Below are positions 7,600 to 15,485 of a stretch of 24,311 nt of DNA, one piece after another (the first letter of the stretch is position 1; each line of letters starts with the position of its first letter). The stretch spans positions 1 to 24,311 of the forward strand of contig JAZRXC010000015.1 of NCBI GenBank assembly GCA_045600025.1. Direction: 5' to 3'. The notes under the pieces were generated by a model, which was not told where the DNA came from, searched no databases, and saw only the letters and a program-made list of their open reading frames with translations. This DNA is from UBA3774 sp045600025 (GTDB lineage Bacteria; Bacillota; Clostridia; Lachnospirales; Lachnospiraceae). Both the position numbers and the translations under genes were made by a program.

Positions 7600-8435
7600 T
7601 CCTCGCAAAAACCGCAGGATTCTGTTTCGGTGTGACAAGAGCGGTCGATACCGCCATCGAGACGTCAAAATCCGCGGGAGAAACAATTTATACATACGGA
7701 CATTTGATTCACAATGCGCAGGTTGTGGACGAACTTAAGGCACGCGGAATTGTATCAGTTACCGATAAAGAAGCGAAAAAACTGCCTGCCGGAGCTAAAA
7801 TCATCATTCGTTCGCACGGAATCGCAAAAAAAGCAGAAGAAAAGCTCCGCAGCAGGGGGCTTGAAGTTATAGATGCCACCTGCCCGTTCGTAAAAAAAAT
7901 ACACGGAATTGTATCTGCGCCCGAAAATGCTTCCAAAACGATAATAATAGTCGGTGATCCCACTCATCCCGAGGTAATCGGAATCAGAGGATGGTGCGCC
8001 GGGGAGTCATTTGTTATTTCCGATGAAAAAGATGCCGAAAAACTCCCTAAAATAGCGGATGCAATAATTGTTTCACAGACAACATTTAATCCCGAAAAAT
8101 TTGAGAAAATAGTTGAAATAATTAAGATAAAATGTTACATTAACTATGTTATGAACACAATTTGTAGCGCTACGTGGCAGAGGCAAGAAGAGGCTCTGCG
8201 CATAGCGCGCAGTGTTGACGTGATGATTGTGGTTGGAGACCCTGAAAGCTCGAACTCACAAAAGCTTTACAGCATTTGCAAATCCGCCTGCAAAAACACT
8301 TGGTTTGTGCAGTCTGCAGATGAACTGAACAACGCTCATTTACTAAGCGCACAGAAAGTAGGCATAACGGCCGGGGCAAGTACCCCGGGAAATATTATCC
8401 AGGAGGTTCTAGGTTATGTCAGAACAAAGCTTTGA
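7587..8435 (+). CDS. ispH: 4-hydroxy-3-methylbut-2-enyl diphosphate reductase
   Basis: The last enzyme of the MEP isoprenoid pathway, a [4Fe-4S] protein that forms IPP and DMAPP. The 282-residue sequence has the three cluster cysteines: Cys13 in GFCFGV, Cys99 in DATCPFV and Cys193 in NTICSAT. The conserved substrate histidines are in GHLIHN, RSHG and DPTHPEV. The position between cmk and an S1-domain gene is typical of Clostridia, where ispH and rpsA are often one fused gene. Here they are separate: the S1 gene starts 20 bases before the ispH stop in a different frame with its own AGGAGG. It is likely cotranscribed with cmk. Confidence 0.96.
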   Translation: MPEIILAKTAGFCFGVTRAVDTAIETSKSAGETIYTYGHLIHNAQVVDELKARGIVSVTDKEAKKLPAGAKIIIRSHGIAKKAEEKLRSRGLEVIDATCPFVKKIHGIVSAPENASKTIIIVGDPTHPEVIGIRGWCAGESFVISDEKDAEKLPKIADAIIVSQTTFNPEKFEKIVEIIKIKCYINYVMNTICSATWQRQEEALRIARSVDVMIVVGDPESSNSQKLYSICKSACKNTWFVQSADELNNAHLLSAQKVGITAGASTPGNIIQEVLGYVRTKL

Positions 8436-9585
8436 AGAATTATTGAACCAGGAGGGATCCCTTAATCGTATACATACGGGCTCTATTGTGTCCGGCACGG
8501 TTATTGACGTAAAGGACAACGAAATTGTTCTTAACATCGGTTACAAAGCCGATGGAATTGTACCTAAGTATGAGTATTCAAATGATCCTTCCGTAAACCT
8601 TAAAGAGGCAGTTCAGGTAGGAGATGTACTTGAAGTAAAAGTCCTTAAGGTAAATGATGGCGACGGTCAGGTCGCTCTGTCTTATAAGCGCCTTTCTTCA
8701 GACCGCGCAAATAAGGTCCTTGAGGAAGCATTTGAGGCAGGCACCGTACTGTCAGGTACAGTTGAGCAGGGACTTAAAGCAGGTCTTACAGTTGATTGCG
8801 AAGGCACGAAGGTATTTATTCCTGCCAGCCTTGTATCAGATAATTTCGAAAACGATCTGTCCAAATATGTCGGCAAGACCGTTGAGTTTAAGCTTATTGA
8901 GTACTCACCTCGTCGCCGTCGTATCGTTGGTGACAGAAAGCAGCTTGTAGCCGCACAGAAGGCTGAAGCATTAAAGGAACTCCTCGACAGAATCGAAGTC
9001 GGCATGATTGTAAATGGTAAGGTAAAGAGCCTTACTGATTTTGGAGCTTTCATTGATCTCGGCGGAGCAGACGGACTTCTCCATATTTCCGAGATGAGCT
9101 GGGGACGCATTGACAATCCCAAGAAGCTCTACAAAGTCGGCGATGAAGTTGAGGCTTATGTAAAAGAAATCAAGGAAGACAAGATTGCTCTTTCCGTAAA
9201 ATATCCCGAAAACAATCCCTGGACAGAGGACAGCCCTTATCTTACCGGCAACATTGTAAAAGGCAAGGTTGCTCGTATGACTGACTTTGGCGCATTTGTT
9301 GAGCTTGAGCCCGGAATTGACGGACTGCTTTATGTATCAAATATTGCTCATGAGCGTGTAGAAAAGCCTCAGGACGTACTTAAAGTAGGACAGGAACTGG
9401 AACTCAAGGTTATTGATTTCATGCCTGAGGATCACAAGATAAGCCTTAGCCGCAAGGCTCTTCTGCCTGAGCCGGAAGTACCCACGCAGGAAGCTGCCCC
9501 CGCAGAAGAAACTCCCGCTGAGGAAACTCCTGCAGAAGCAGAGGCACCTGTAGAAACTGCGGCACCGGAAGAAGTTACCGAATAA
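8416..9585 (+). CDS. rpsA: 30S ribosomal protein S1-like, four S1 domains
   Basis: A 389-residue RNA-binding protein with four S1 repeats at about residues 22-92, 108-175, 196-264 and 278-349. The last two carry the classic motifs TDFGAFIDLGGADGLLHIS and TDFGAFVELEPGIDGLLYVS. Firmicutes S1 homologues commonly have four repeats rather than the six of E. coli S1, and their requirement in translation is less clear. The C-terminal 40 residues are a Pro/Ala/Glu low-complexity tail. The ATG at 8416 lies inside ispH and is preceded by AGGAGG (8401-8406), so this start is well supported. Confidence 0.93.
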   Translation: MSEQSFEELLNQEGSLNRIHTGSIVSGTVIDVKDNEIVLNIGYKADGIVPKYEYSNDPSVNLKEAVQVGDVLEVKVLKVNDGDGQVALSYKRLSSDRANKVLEEAFEAGTVLSGTVEQGLKAGLTVDCEGTKVFIPASLVSDNFENDLSKYVGKTVEFKLIEYSPRRRRIVGDRKQLVAAQKAEALKELLDRIEVGMIVNGKVKSLTDFGAFIDLGGADGLLHISEMSWGRIDNPKKLYKVGDEVEAYVKEIKEDKIALSVKYPENNPWTEDSPYLTGNIVKGKVARMTDFGAFVELEPGIDGLLYVSNIAHERVEKPQDVLKVGQELELKVIDFMPEDHKISLSRKALLPEPEVPTQEAAPAEETPAEETPAEAEAPVETAAPEEVTE

Positions 9586-9608
9586 TTTATTATCGGAGGT
9601 TTTATAGT

Positions 9609-10280
9609 ATGAAACATGTTTTTAGATTGGCAGCAGCAGCGCTAATCGCGAGCATGGCATTTGTCATAACCGGCTGCGGATTATTTTCCAGTTCATCTGA
9701 GTTTAATCCGTCAGTCACCAGCGTTTATATCAGACGTGACAGAACGGTTTGTATGGCCGAAGTCGTTGACTTTGACAATAGCAAGTTCTCCGAACCAAGG
9801 TACTTCGAAAGTGAGTTGCGCGAATTTGTATATGATGCTATCCGCACATATAACAAGGCGCAGGCAGGGCTTGAATATGTAAGCGCAGATGAAACAGAAC
9901 AGCAACTCCCTGTAGCATTGGTAAGCCTTGAAATACAAAACAATGTCGCTCGTATGTTCATTGATTTTGCCAATACGACGCATCTGCTTCAGTTCTACGG
10001 AACTACTGATGCGGTACCTGTCAGAAGCCTTATCGTCGGCACTGTAGCCGATGGCCTTAACTCAAATCTTAAGTTCGAGAATATGCTCGATAAAGATGGT
10101 GCTAGCGCATCTTTTGGTCAGATTTCGGATGATGACGATTATTATCTGGTGGCCGTCAAGGGTGATGTAGCGGTGCAGACCGAAGGCGACATCAAGTATT
10201 ACAGCAAATCACTTACCAAAAAAGATGACAATACTGTTCTGACATCCGGTAGTGATGTGAACTATATCATTTTCAAGTAA
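9609..10280 (+). CDS. predicted lipoprotein of unknown function
   Basis: A 223-residue secreted protein. The N-terminus is a lipoprotein signal peptide: KHVFR, a hydrophobic stretch, then the lipobox ITGC with the lipidated Cys23, followed by a short Ser-rich linker. The mature part contains SVYIRRDRTVCMAEVVDFD, then YFESELREFVYDAIRTYN, and is acidic and mixed alpha/beta in character. I do not recognise a named domain; the arrangement resembles small lipoproteins common in Lachnospiraceae. It has a good GGAGG site (9595-9599), begins 23 bases after the S1 gene and is followed by a terminator, so it is probably the last gene of the cmk-ispH-rpsA unit. Confidence 0.8.
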   Translation: MKHVFRLAAAALIASMAFVITGCGLFSSSSEFNPSVTSVYIRRDRTVCMAEVVDFDNSKFSEPRYFESELREFVYDAIRTYNKAQAGLEYVSADETEQQLPVALVSLEIQNNVARMFIDFANTTHLLQFYGTTDAVPVRSLIVGTVADGLNSNLKFENMLDKDGASASFGQISDDDDYYLVAVKGDVAVQTEGDIKYYSKSLTKKDDNTVLTSGSDVNYIIFK

Positions 10281-10299
10281 GACTAAAAAGACATAAAAC

Positions 10300-10328
10300 C
10301 GGCACCGCTCATAGGCAGTGCCGATTTT
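10300..10328 (+). terminator. intrinsic terminator after the lipoprotein gene
   Basis: CGGCAC (10300-10305) pairs with GTGCCG (10318-10323); two further G-C pairs can form inside the loop. The stem is followed by ATTTTTA. It lies directly upstream of glyQS with no antiterminator or specifier loop visible, so it is not a T-box. Confidence 0.75.
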
Positions 10329-10349
10329 TATGAGTATAGGAGATAGACT

Positions 10350-11738
10350 ATGGAAAAAACTATGGACAAAATTGTGGCTCTTGCCAAGAATCGCGGCTTT
10401 ATATATCCGGGTTCCGAGATATACGGCGGTCTGGCAAATACATGGGATTACGGTAATCTCGGTGTAGAGCTCAAGAACAATGTTAAAAAAGCCTGGTGGA
10501 AAAAATTCATCCAGGAAAATCCTTACAATGTAGGACTTGACGCTGCGATTCTTATGAACCCTACCACATGGGTGGCATCGGGGCACCTTGGCGGATTTGC
10601 AGATCCTCTTATGGACTGCCGTGAGTGTCATGAGCGCTTCCGCGCTGATAAAATAATAGAAGATTATTGTCAAGAGAAAGGTATCGAGCTTACCGGTTCC
10701 GTAGATGCATGGTCACAGGAGCAGATGAAAGAGTTCATCGAAGAGAAGAACATTCCCTGTCCCACCTGCGGTAAGCACAACTTCACGGATATCCGTCAGT
10801 TCAATCTGATGTTCAAGACCTTCCAAGGTGTAACAGAAGATGCTAAGAATACAGTTTACCTCCGTCCCGAGACAGCACAGGGCATATTTGTAAACTTCAA
10901 GAATGTTCAGCGTACATCTCGTAAGAAGGTTCCTTTCGGCATAGGTCAGATCGGTAAATCATTCCGTAATGAGATTACGCCCGGTAATTTCATCTTCCGT
11001 ACCCGTGAATTCGAGCAGATGGAGCTTGAGTTCTTCTGTGAACCGGATACTGACCTTGAATGGTTCAAATACTGGAAGCAGTTCTGCTTTGATTTTCTTA
11101 AAGGCCTCGGCCTTAAGGATGACGAGCTTCGTATGCGCGATCATTCGCCCGAAGAACTCTGCTTCTACAGCAAGGCAACAACAGACTTCGAATTCCTATT
11201 CCCGTTCGGATGGGGCGAGCTTTGGGGTATAGCAGACAGAACGGATTATGACCTTACACAGCATCAGAATACTTCAGGAGAGGATCTTACATACTTCGAT
11301 GACGAGAAGGGCAAGAAGTACATCCCTTACGTTATTGAGCCTTCAGTAGGCGTTGAGCGTATGCTGCTTGCATTCCTCACCAGTGCTTACGATGAAGAAG
11401 AACTTGGCGAAGGTGATGTGCGTACGGTACTTCACCTGCATCCTGCTCTTGCACCTGTTAAAGTCGGCGTGCTTCCTCTGTCCAAGAAGCTCAACGAAGG
11501 CGCAGAGAAGATTTATCAGGAACTTTCTTCTTATTGGAACTGTGAATTTGATGATCGCGGAAATATCGGTAAGCGTTATCGCCGCCAGGATGAGATCGGT
11601 ACACCGCTTTGCGTTACATATGACTTTGAGTCAGAGACTGACGGATGTGTAACCGTTCGCGATCGCGACAGCATGGAGCAGGTACGTCTGCCCATCACAG
11701 AACTTAAGAATTATATCGAAGAAAAGTTAAAGTATTAA
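10350..11738 (+). CDS. glyQS: glycine--tRNA ligase, single-chain (alpha2) type
   Basis: A 462-residue class II aminoacyl-tRNA synthetase of the dimeric bacterial/eukaryotic type. It shows the N-terminal GFIYPGSEIYGG, a Zn-binding insertion with Cys pairs at 90/93 and about 137/140, the motif 2 region FRNEITPGNFIFRTREFEQ, motif 3 around EPSVGVERMLLAFL, and the anticodon-binding domain beginning at APVKVGVLPL. AGGAGA precedes the start. The leader is only 69 bases and contains a terminator but no T-box. cysS follows after 10 bases, so the two synthetases are probably cotranscribed. Confidence 0.97.
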   Translation: MEKTMDKIVALAKNRGFIYPGSEIYGGLANTWDYGNLGVELKNNVKKAWWKKFIQENPYNVGLDAAILMNPTTWVASGHLGGFADPLMDCRECHERFRADKIIEDYCQEKGIELTGSVDAWSQEQMKEFIEEKNIPCPTCGKHNFTDIRQFNLMFKTFQGVTEDAKNTVYLRPETAQGIFVNFKNVQRTSRKKVPFGIGQIGKSFRNEITPGNFIFRTREFEQMELEFFCEPDTDLEWFKYWKQFCFDFLKGLGLKDDELRMRDHSPEELCFYSKATTDFEFLFPFGWGELWGIADRTDYDLTQHQNTSGEDLTYFDDEKGKKYIPYVIEPSVGVERMLLAFLTSAYDEEELGEGDVRTVLHLHPALAPVKVGVLPLSKKLNEGAEKIYQELSSYWNCEFDDRGNIGKRYRRQDEIGTPLCVTYDFESETDGCVTVRDRDSMEQVRLPITELKNYIEEKLKY

Positions 11739-11748
11739 GGAGTACACT

Positions 11749-13131
11749 ATGAATATATACAACACTCTTTCATCCAGAAAAGAAGAGTTTGTACCCATTG
11801 AGGAAGGCAAGGTCCGCATGTATGTATGCGGTCCTACAGTATACAATCTTATTCACATCGGAAATGCGCGCCCTATGATCTTTTTTGATACCGTGCGCAG
11901 ATATTTTGAACACAAAGGTTACGAAGTAAAGTTCGTATCAAATTTTACCGATGTAGACGATAAGATTATAAAAGCGGCAAATGCCGAAGGCGTTGATTCA
12001 TCCGTCATTTCAGAACGCTACATCGCAGAGTGCAAAAAGGATATGGCAGGCATGAATGTCCGCCCGGCCACTATTCATCCGAAGGCAACCGAAGAAATCG
12101 GCGGTATGATTGAGATGATAAAGAAGCTTATCGATAAGGGCTTTGCTTACGAAGTAAACGGCACTGTTTATTACCGTGTACGTAGCTTCGCTAATTACGG
12201 AAGACTCTCAGGGAAGAATCTGGATGATCTCAAGTCAGGAAGCCGCGATTTGCTTGTGTCAGGCGAAGATGAGAAAGATGACCCCATGGACTTCGTTCTT
12301 TGGAAGCCTAAAAAAGAGGGCGAGCCTTCATGGCCTTCACCTTGGGGAGACGGTCGCCCCGGCTGGCACATTGAGTGCTCCGTTATGTCACAGAAGTATC
12401 TCGGAGATACGATAGACATTCACGGCGGCGGCGAGGACCTTATATTCCCTCACCACGAAAATGAAATCGCGCAGTCGGAAGCAGCATCCGGTAAGCCTTT
12501 CTCACATTATTGGATGCACAATGCATTTCTGAATATTGATAATCGCAAGATGAGTAAATCGCTTGGTAATTTCTTTACCGTACGCGATATAGCAGAGAAA
12601 TACGACCTTCAGGTTCTGCGTTTCTTTATGCTCAGCGCACACTATCGCAGCCCGCTCAATTTCTCTGCAGAGCTTATGGCAGCAGCCAAGAACGGACTTG
12701 ACAGAATTGTTACATGCGCCAAGGCAGTTAAAGAATATGCAGGCGATGCAGCGGCCGGTGGCAATGATGAAATCGGAACTTATATCGCAAAATTCGAAGC
12801 CGCCATGGATGATGATTTCAATACCGCTGATGCAATAGCTGCAGTATTTGAACTTGTTAAATACATCAACACGGGAATTGCTTCGGGAATGCCTAAGCAA
12901 GCAGCTTCTGCGGCAGGTAATTTACTTTCCGAATTATGCGATATTCTCGGCATTAATACCGCGGTAGAGGCAGAAGAGCTTGATACTCAGGTAGAGGCGC
13001 TTATTGCCGAACGTCAGCAGGCGAGAGCAGAGAAGAATTATGCGCGCGCCGATGAGATTCGCAATCAGCTTGCCGAGATGGGTATAGTTCTTGAAGATAC
13101 AAAAGAAGGCGTTAAGTGGAAGAGGGCATAA
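11749..13131 (+). CDS. cysS: cysteine--tRNA ligase
   Basis: A 460-residue class I synthetase. The HIGN motif (residues 36-39) and KMSKS loop (267-271) are intact. The active-site zinc ligands fall at Cys27, Cys210, His235 and Glu239, matching the arrangement of the E. coli enzyme. The C-terminal helical anticodon-binding domain ends with the usual ADEIRNQLAEMGIVLEDTKEG segment. It belongs to a compact set with mrnC (16-base overlap) and rlmB, the same order as in Bacillus. Confidence 0.98.
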   Translation: MNIYNTLSSRKEEFVPIEEGKVRMYVCGPTVYNLIHIGNARPMIFFDTVRRYFEHKGYEVKFVSNFTDVDDKIIKAANAEGVDSSVISERYIAECKKDMAGMNVRPATIHPKATEEIGGMIEMIKKLIDKGFAYEVNGTVYYRVRSFANYGRLSGKNLDDLKSGSRDLLVSGEDEKDDPMDFVLWKPKKEGEPSWPSPWGDGRPGWHIECSVMSQKYLGDTIDIHGGGEDLIFPHHENEIAQSEAASGKPFSHYWMHNAFLNIDNRKMSKSLGNFFTVRDIAEKYDLQVLRFFMLSAHYRSPLNFSAELMAAAKNGLDRIVTCAKAVKEYAGDAAAGGNDEIGTYIAKFEAAMDDDFNTADAIAAVFELVKYINTGIASGMPKQAASAAGNLLSELCDILGINTAVEAEELDTQVEALIAERQQARAEKNYARADEIRNQLAEMGIVLEDTKEGVKWKRA

Positions 13132-13535
13132 TCAAAGCTTTTGATATCAAGCAGCGTGACGTGAAGACTTATTCACCGCTTACTCTTGCCTATATAGGCG
13201 ATGCGGTGTATGAGCTTGTAATCAGAACGCTGCTTGTTTCAGTTTCAGAGCGAACAACAAAAGAATACACAAAACGTGCCGCTGAGTATTCCATGGCGCC
13301 GACGCAGTGCTGCATGATAAAAAGTCTCTTACCCGAGCTCTCGGAAGAAGAGACGGCAGCATACAGACGCGGAAAAAATGCCTCACCCGCTCATATAGCA
13401 AAAAGCGGTACACCACAGGATTATTATGAGGCAACAGCCCTCGAAAGCCTTATCGGCTGGCTTTATGTACAGGACAAAGAAGATAGAATATATGAGCTTA
13501 TAAAGCTCGGCATGGAGAGAATAAATGCAGAGTGA
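13116..13535 (+). CDS. mrnC: Mini-ribonuclease 3 (23S rRNA maturation)
   Basis: A 139-residue RNase III-like protein without a double-stranded RNA-binding domain, which trims 23S rRNA precursors in Firmicutes. The core motif LAYIGDAVYELVIR with catalytic Asp29 is present. The start is GTG at 13116, inside cysS; AGAAGG about 8 bases upstream supports it, and the resulting N-terminus aligns with the family. It overlaps cysS by 16 bases and rlmB by 11 bases, which suggests coupled translation. The location between cysS and rlmB is conserved in Firmicutes. Confidence 0.93.
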   Translation: MEEGIIKAFDIKQRDVKTYSPLTLAYIGDAVYELVIRTLLVSVSERTTKEYTKRAAEYSMAPTQCCMIKSLLPELSEEETAAYRRGKNASPAHIAKSGTPQDYYEATALESLIGWLYVQDKEDRIYELIKLGMERINAE

Positions 13536-14268
13536 AGAAACATCCAAATTAGAGGGCAGAAATGCTGTTCTTGAGGCGCTCAGAAGCGGAAGGTCGGTTG
13601 ATAAGCTATTTATTCAGGATGGGCTTATGGACGGCCCCATTCGCACTATTGTAAGAGAAGCCAAGAAAACAGATGCTATCCTGAATTTTGTAACAAAAGA
13701 GCGTCTTGATCAGATGTCTGAGACCGGCACGCACCAGGGCGTTATTGCCTATGTTTCTGCATTTACTTATGCTGAGGTTGACGATATTCTTGCAGCAGCG
13801 GCCGAAAAGGGTGAGCAGCCGTTTATATTTGTCCTTGACGGAATAGAAGATCCTCATAACCTGGGGGCAATTATCAGAACGGCAAATCTTGCAGGTGCGC
13901 ACGGGGTAATCATCCCCAAGCATCGTGCAGCCGGACTTACTCCGACAGTGGCAAGAACTTCTGCAGGCGCATTAAACTATACGCCTGTAGCTAAGGTAAC
14001 TAATTTGGTCACTACAATAAACGATTTAAAAAAGCAGGGAATCTGGTTTGTTTGCGCTGATATGGACGGCGAGATTATGTATGACATGAATCTTACCGGA
14101 CCTATCGGACTTGTAATCGGAAATGAAGGCGACGGTGTTTCGCGCTTGGTACGTGAAGCTTGTGACATGACAGCCCGTATTCCGATGAGCGGAGACATTG
14201 ACAGCCTTAATGCTTCCGTGGCCGCCGGAGTTCTTGCATTTGAAATTGTAAGACAACGCAGAAAATAA
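13525..14268 (+). CDS. rlmB: 23S rRNA (guanosine-2'-O-)-methyltransferase RlmB-like, SpoU/TrmH family
   Basis: A 247-residue SPOUT-class methyltransferase. The N-terminal substrate-binding domain opens with GRNAVLEALRSG. The catalytic domain has motif 1 (EDPHNLGAIIRTANLAGAHGV), motif 2 (GLVIGNEGDGVS) and motif 3 (MSGDIDSLNASVAAGVLAFE), which form the knotted SAM site. The RlmB assignment for the Gm2251-type position is from family resemblance and the cysS-mrnC context. No strong terminator follows; a tRNA promoter starts 14 bases after the stop. Confidence 0.93.
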   Translation: MQSEETSKLEGRNAVLEALRSGRSVDKLFIQDGLMDGPIRTIVREAKKTDAILNFVTKERLDQMSETGTHQGVIAYVSAFTYAEVDDILAAAAEKGEQPFIFVLDGIEDPHNLGAIIRTANLAGAHGVIIPKHRAAGLTPTVARTSAGALNYTPVAKVTNLVTTINDLKKQGIWFVCADMDGEIMYDMNLTGPIGLVIGNEGDGVSRLVREACDMTARIPMSGDIDSLNASVAAGVLAFEIVRQRRK

Positions 14269-14281
14269 ATAAAAAAACCGC

Positions 14282-14310
14282 TTGACATTTAAATCATAGC
14301 GCGGTATATT
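14282..14310 (+). promoter_or_regulatory. tRNA operon promoter
   Basis: A perfect -35 box TTGACA (14282-14287) and TATATT (14305-14310) are separated by 17 bases. The tRNA-Val gene begins 29 bases after the -10 box, leaving a leader of roughly 20 bases. Confidence 0.85.
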
Positions 14311-14339
14311 AGTCAAGCAGTCCGAATGGGCTTGTATAT

Positions 14340-14412
14340 GGGGTCTTAGCTCAGCTGGGAGAGCATCTGCCTTACAAGCAGAGGGTCATAGGTTCGAGCC
14401 CTATAGGCCCCA
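14340..14412 (+). tRNA. tRNA-Val (anticodon UAC)
   Basis: Cloverleaf: acceptor GGGGTCT/AGGCCCC (one G-U), D stem GCTC/GAGC, anticodon stem TCTGC/GCAGA with loop CTTACAA (anticodon TAC at 14373-14375), five-base variable loop, T arm ATAGG-TTCGAGC-CCTAT, discriminator A. The 3' CCA is not encoded. Confidence 0.97.
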
Positions 14413-14422
14413 TATTTTTTAA

Positions 14423-14496
14423 GGCGAGGTAGCTCAGCTGGCGAGAGCACGCGGTTCATACCCGCGGTGTCGGGGGTTCAAATCCCTCCCTCGCTA
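14423..14496 (+). tRNA. tRNA-Met (anticodon CAU), elongator type
   Basis: Acceptor GGCGAGG/CCTCGCT with a G-U pair at 1-72, D stem GCTC/GAGC, anticodon stem CGCGG/CCGCG, loop TTCATAC (CAT at 14457-14459), T arm GGGGG-TTCAAAT-CCCTC, discriminator A. Initiator features (mismatch at 1-72 and GGG/CCC next to the anticodon loop) are absent, and it resembles Firmicutes elongator tRNA-Met rather than the lysidine-modified tRNA-Ile2. No encoded CCA. Confidence 0.92.
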
Positions 14497-14503
14497 CTCA
14501 TGA

Positions 14504-14528
14504 AGGACGACAAGGTCGTTCTTTTTTT
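14504..14528 (+). terminator. intrinsic terminator of the tRNA pair
   Basis: Eight-base stem AGGACGAC (14504-14511) with GTCGTTCT (14515-14522), one G-U pair, a three-base loop and seven Ts. Confidence 0.88.
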
Positions 14529-14555
14529 GTTAAAAAAGTATTTAAGGAGGGCAAT

Positions 14556-15485
14556 ATGGGTTTTGAAGTAGTAATTCCGCCTATCTTGGTATTATTCCTG
14601 TTGATTGTAACCGGCTTTGTTGTCGGGAAAACACATCTGCTCAGTGATAAAGCATCAGGTGATTTGACACAGATTCTGCTTAAAGTTGCCGTTCCTTTTA
14701 ATATCATTAATTCTATGAGCCGAGAGTTTGAAACAGAGCTTCTTATAGATGCGGCTATCTGTTTCGGCGCCAGTCTGGTTATATTCCTTCTTGCACTTCT
14801 GCTCGGCAGAGTTCTCGCAAAGGTATTCTCTGTAGATAAGAAACATCGTGGTTCATGGGAAGTTGCAATGGCATTTTCCAATACGGGCTTTATGGGTTTC
14901 CCCGTAGCCGAAGCGCTCTACGGATCCAGAGGTGTATTCCTTACCGCTATGATGGTAATGGCATTTAATATTCTTATGTACACCGTGGGCGCTAAAGTAA
15001 CGCTGCGTGACTCCGAAGGCACGCTCAAGCTTTCTATTCCGAAATTAATCATCACCCCTATTAACATAGCTACCGTTATCGGTTTAGTTTTATTCATCGG
15101 ACAGATAAAGCTACCCGGCTTTGTTCAGACTGTTGCTGCCGATTTCGGCGCACTCGTAACACCTGTATCTATGTTTGCAATCGGACTAAATATAGAAAAA
15201 AGAAATATCAGAGATGCATTTTTGGACAAAGACTGCTATTCGGCAGCACTTCTGAGACTTGTTCTGGTTCCGCTTCTTATACTTGTATGCACAAAGTTCA
15301 TACCGTTTAAGGAAGCAAGCATCGTTCCCGGAGTATTGACACTTATTATGGCAATGCCTTCACCTTCGGCGACGTTCATGTTGGCGGAGCAGTATCACGC
15401 GGATACGATATTTGCCAGCAGAGTAATATTTATTACTACGCTGCTGTCGCTTATTACGGTTCCGCTTCTTATGTTACTTGTGTGA
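14556..15485 (+). CDS. AEC-family transporter (auxin efflux carrier-like permease)
   Basis: A 309-residue membrane protein with about ten hydrophobic segments, the usual size and topology of the bacterial AEC family (PF03547). Recognisable parts are the first helix with VIPPILVLFLLIVTGFVVGK, the conserved AFSNTGFMGFPVAEALYG, and VTPVSMFAIGLNIEK. Characterised relatives transport malate or other organic acids, but the substrate cannot be read from the sequence. It has a strong AAGGAGG site 6 bases before the ATG and follows the tRNA terminator. Its 3' end overlaps the 3' end of the convergent gene on the other strand by 12 bases, with no terminator between them. Confidence 0.9.
   Translation: MGFEVVIPPILVLFLLIVTGFVVGKTHLLSDKASGDLTQILLKVAVPFNIINSMSREFETELLIDAAICFGASLVIFLLALLLGRVLAKVFSVDKKHRGSWEVAMAFSNTGFMGFPVAEALYGSRGVFLTAMMVMAFNILMYTVGAKVTLRDSEGTLKLSIPKLIITPINIATVIGLVLFIGQIKLPGFVQTVAADFGALVTPVSMFAIGLNIEKRNIRDAFLDKDCYSAALLRLVLVPLLILVCTKFIPFKEASIVPGVLTLIMAMPSPSATFMLAEQYHADTIFASRVIFITTLLSLITVPLLMLLV

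Noticed and set aside
10209..10673. 154-residue - strand reading frame across the lipoprotein-glyQS junction
   Set aside because: It would run through the terminator and both well-supported genes and has no promoter or family signature.
14281..14317. Inverted repeat CTTGAC...GTCAAG and ACCGC...GCGGT around the tRNA promoter, considered as a terminator for rlmB
   Set aside because: The stems are short, far apart and not followed by Ts; the first half is the -35 box itself.
14423..14496. Initiator tRNA-fMet or tRNA-Ile2 for the CAU tRNA
   Set aside because: It has a G-U pair at 1-72 and lacks the GGG/CCC pairs of initiators, and the body matches Firmicutes elongator tRNA-Met better than tRNA-Ile2.
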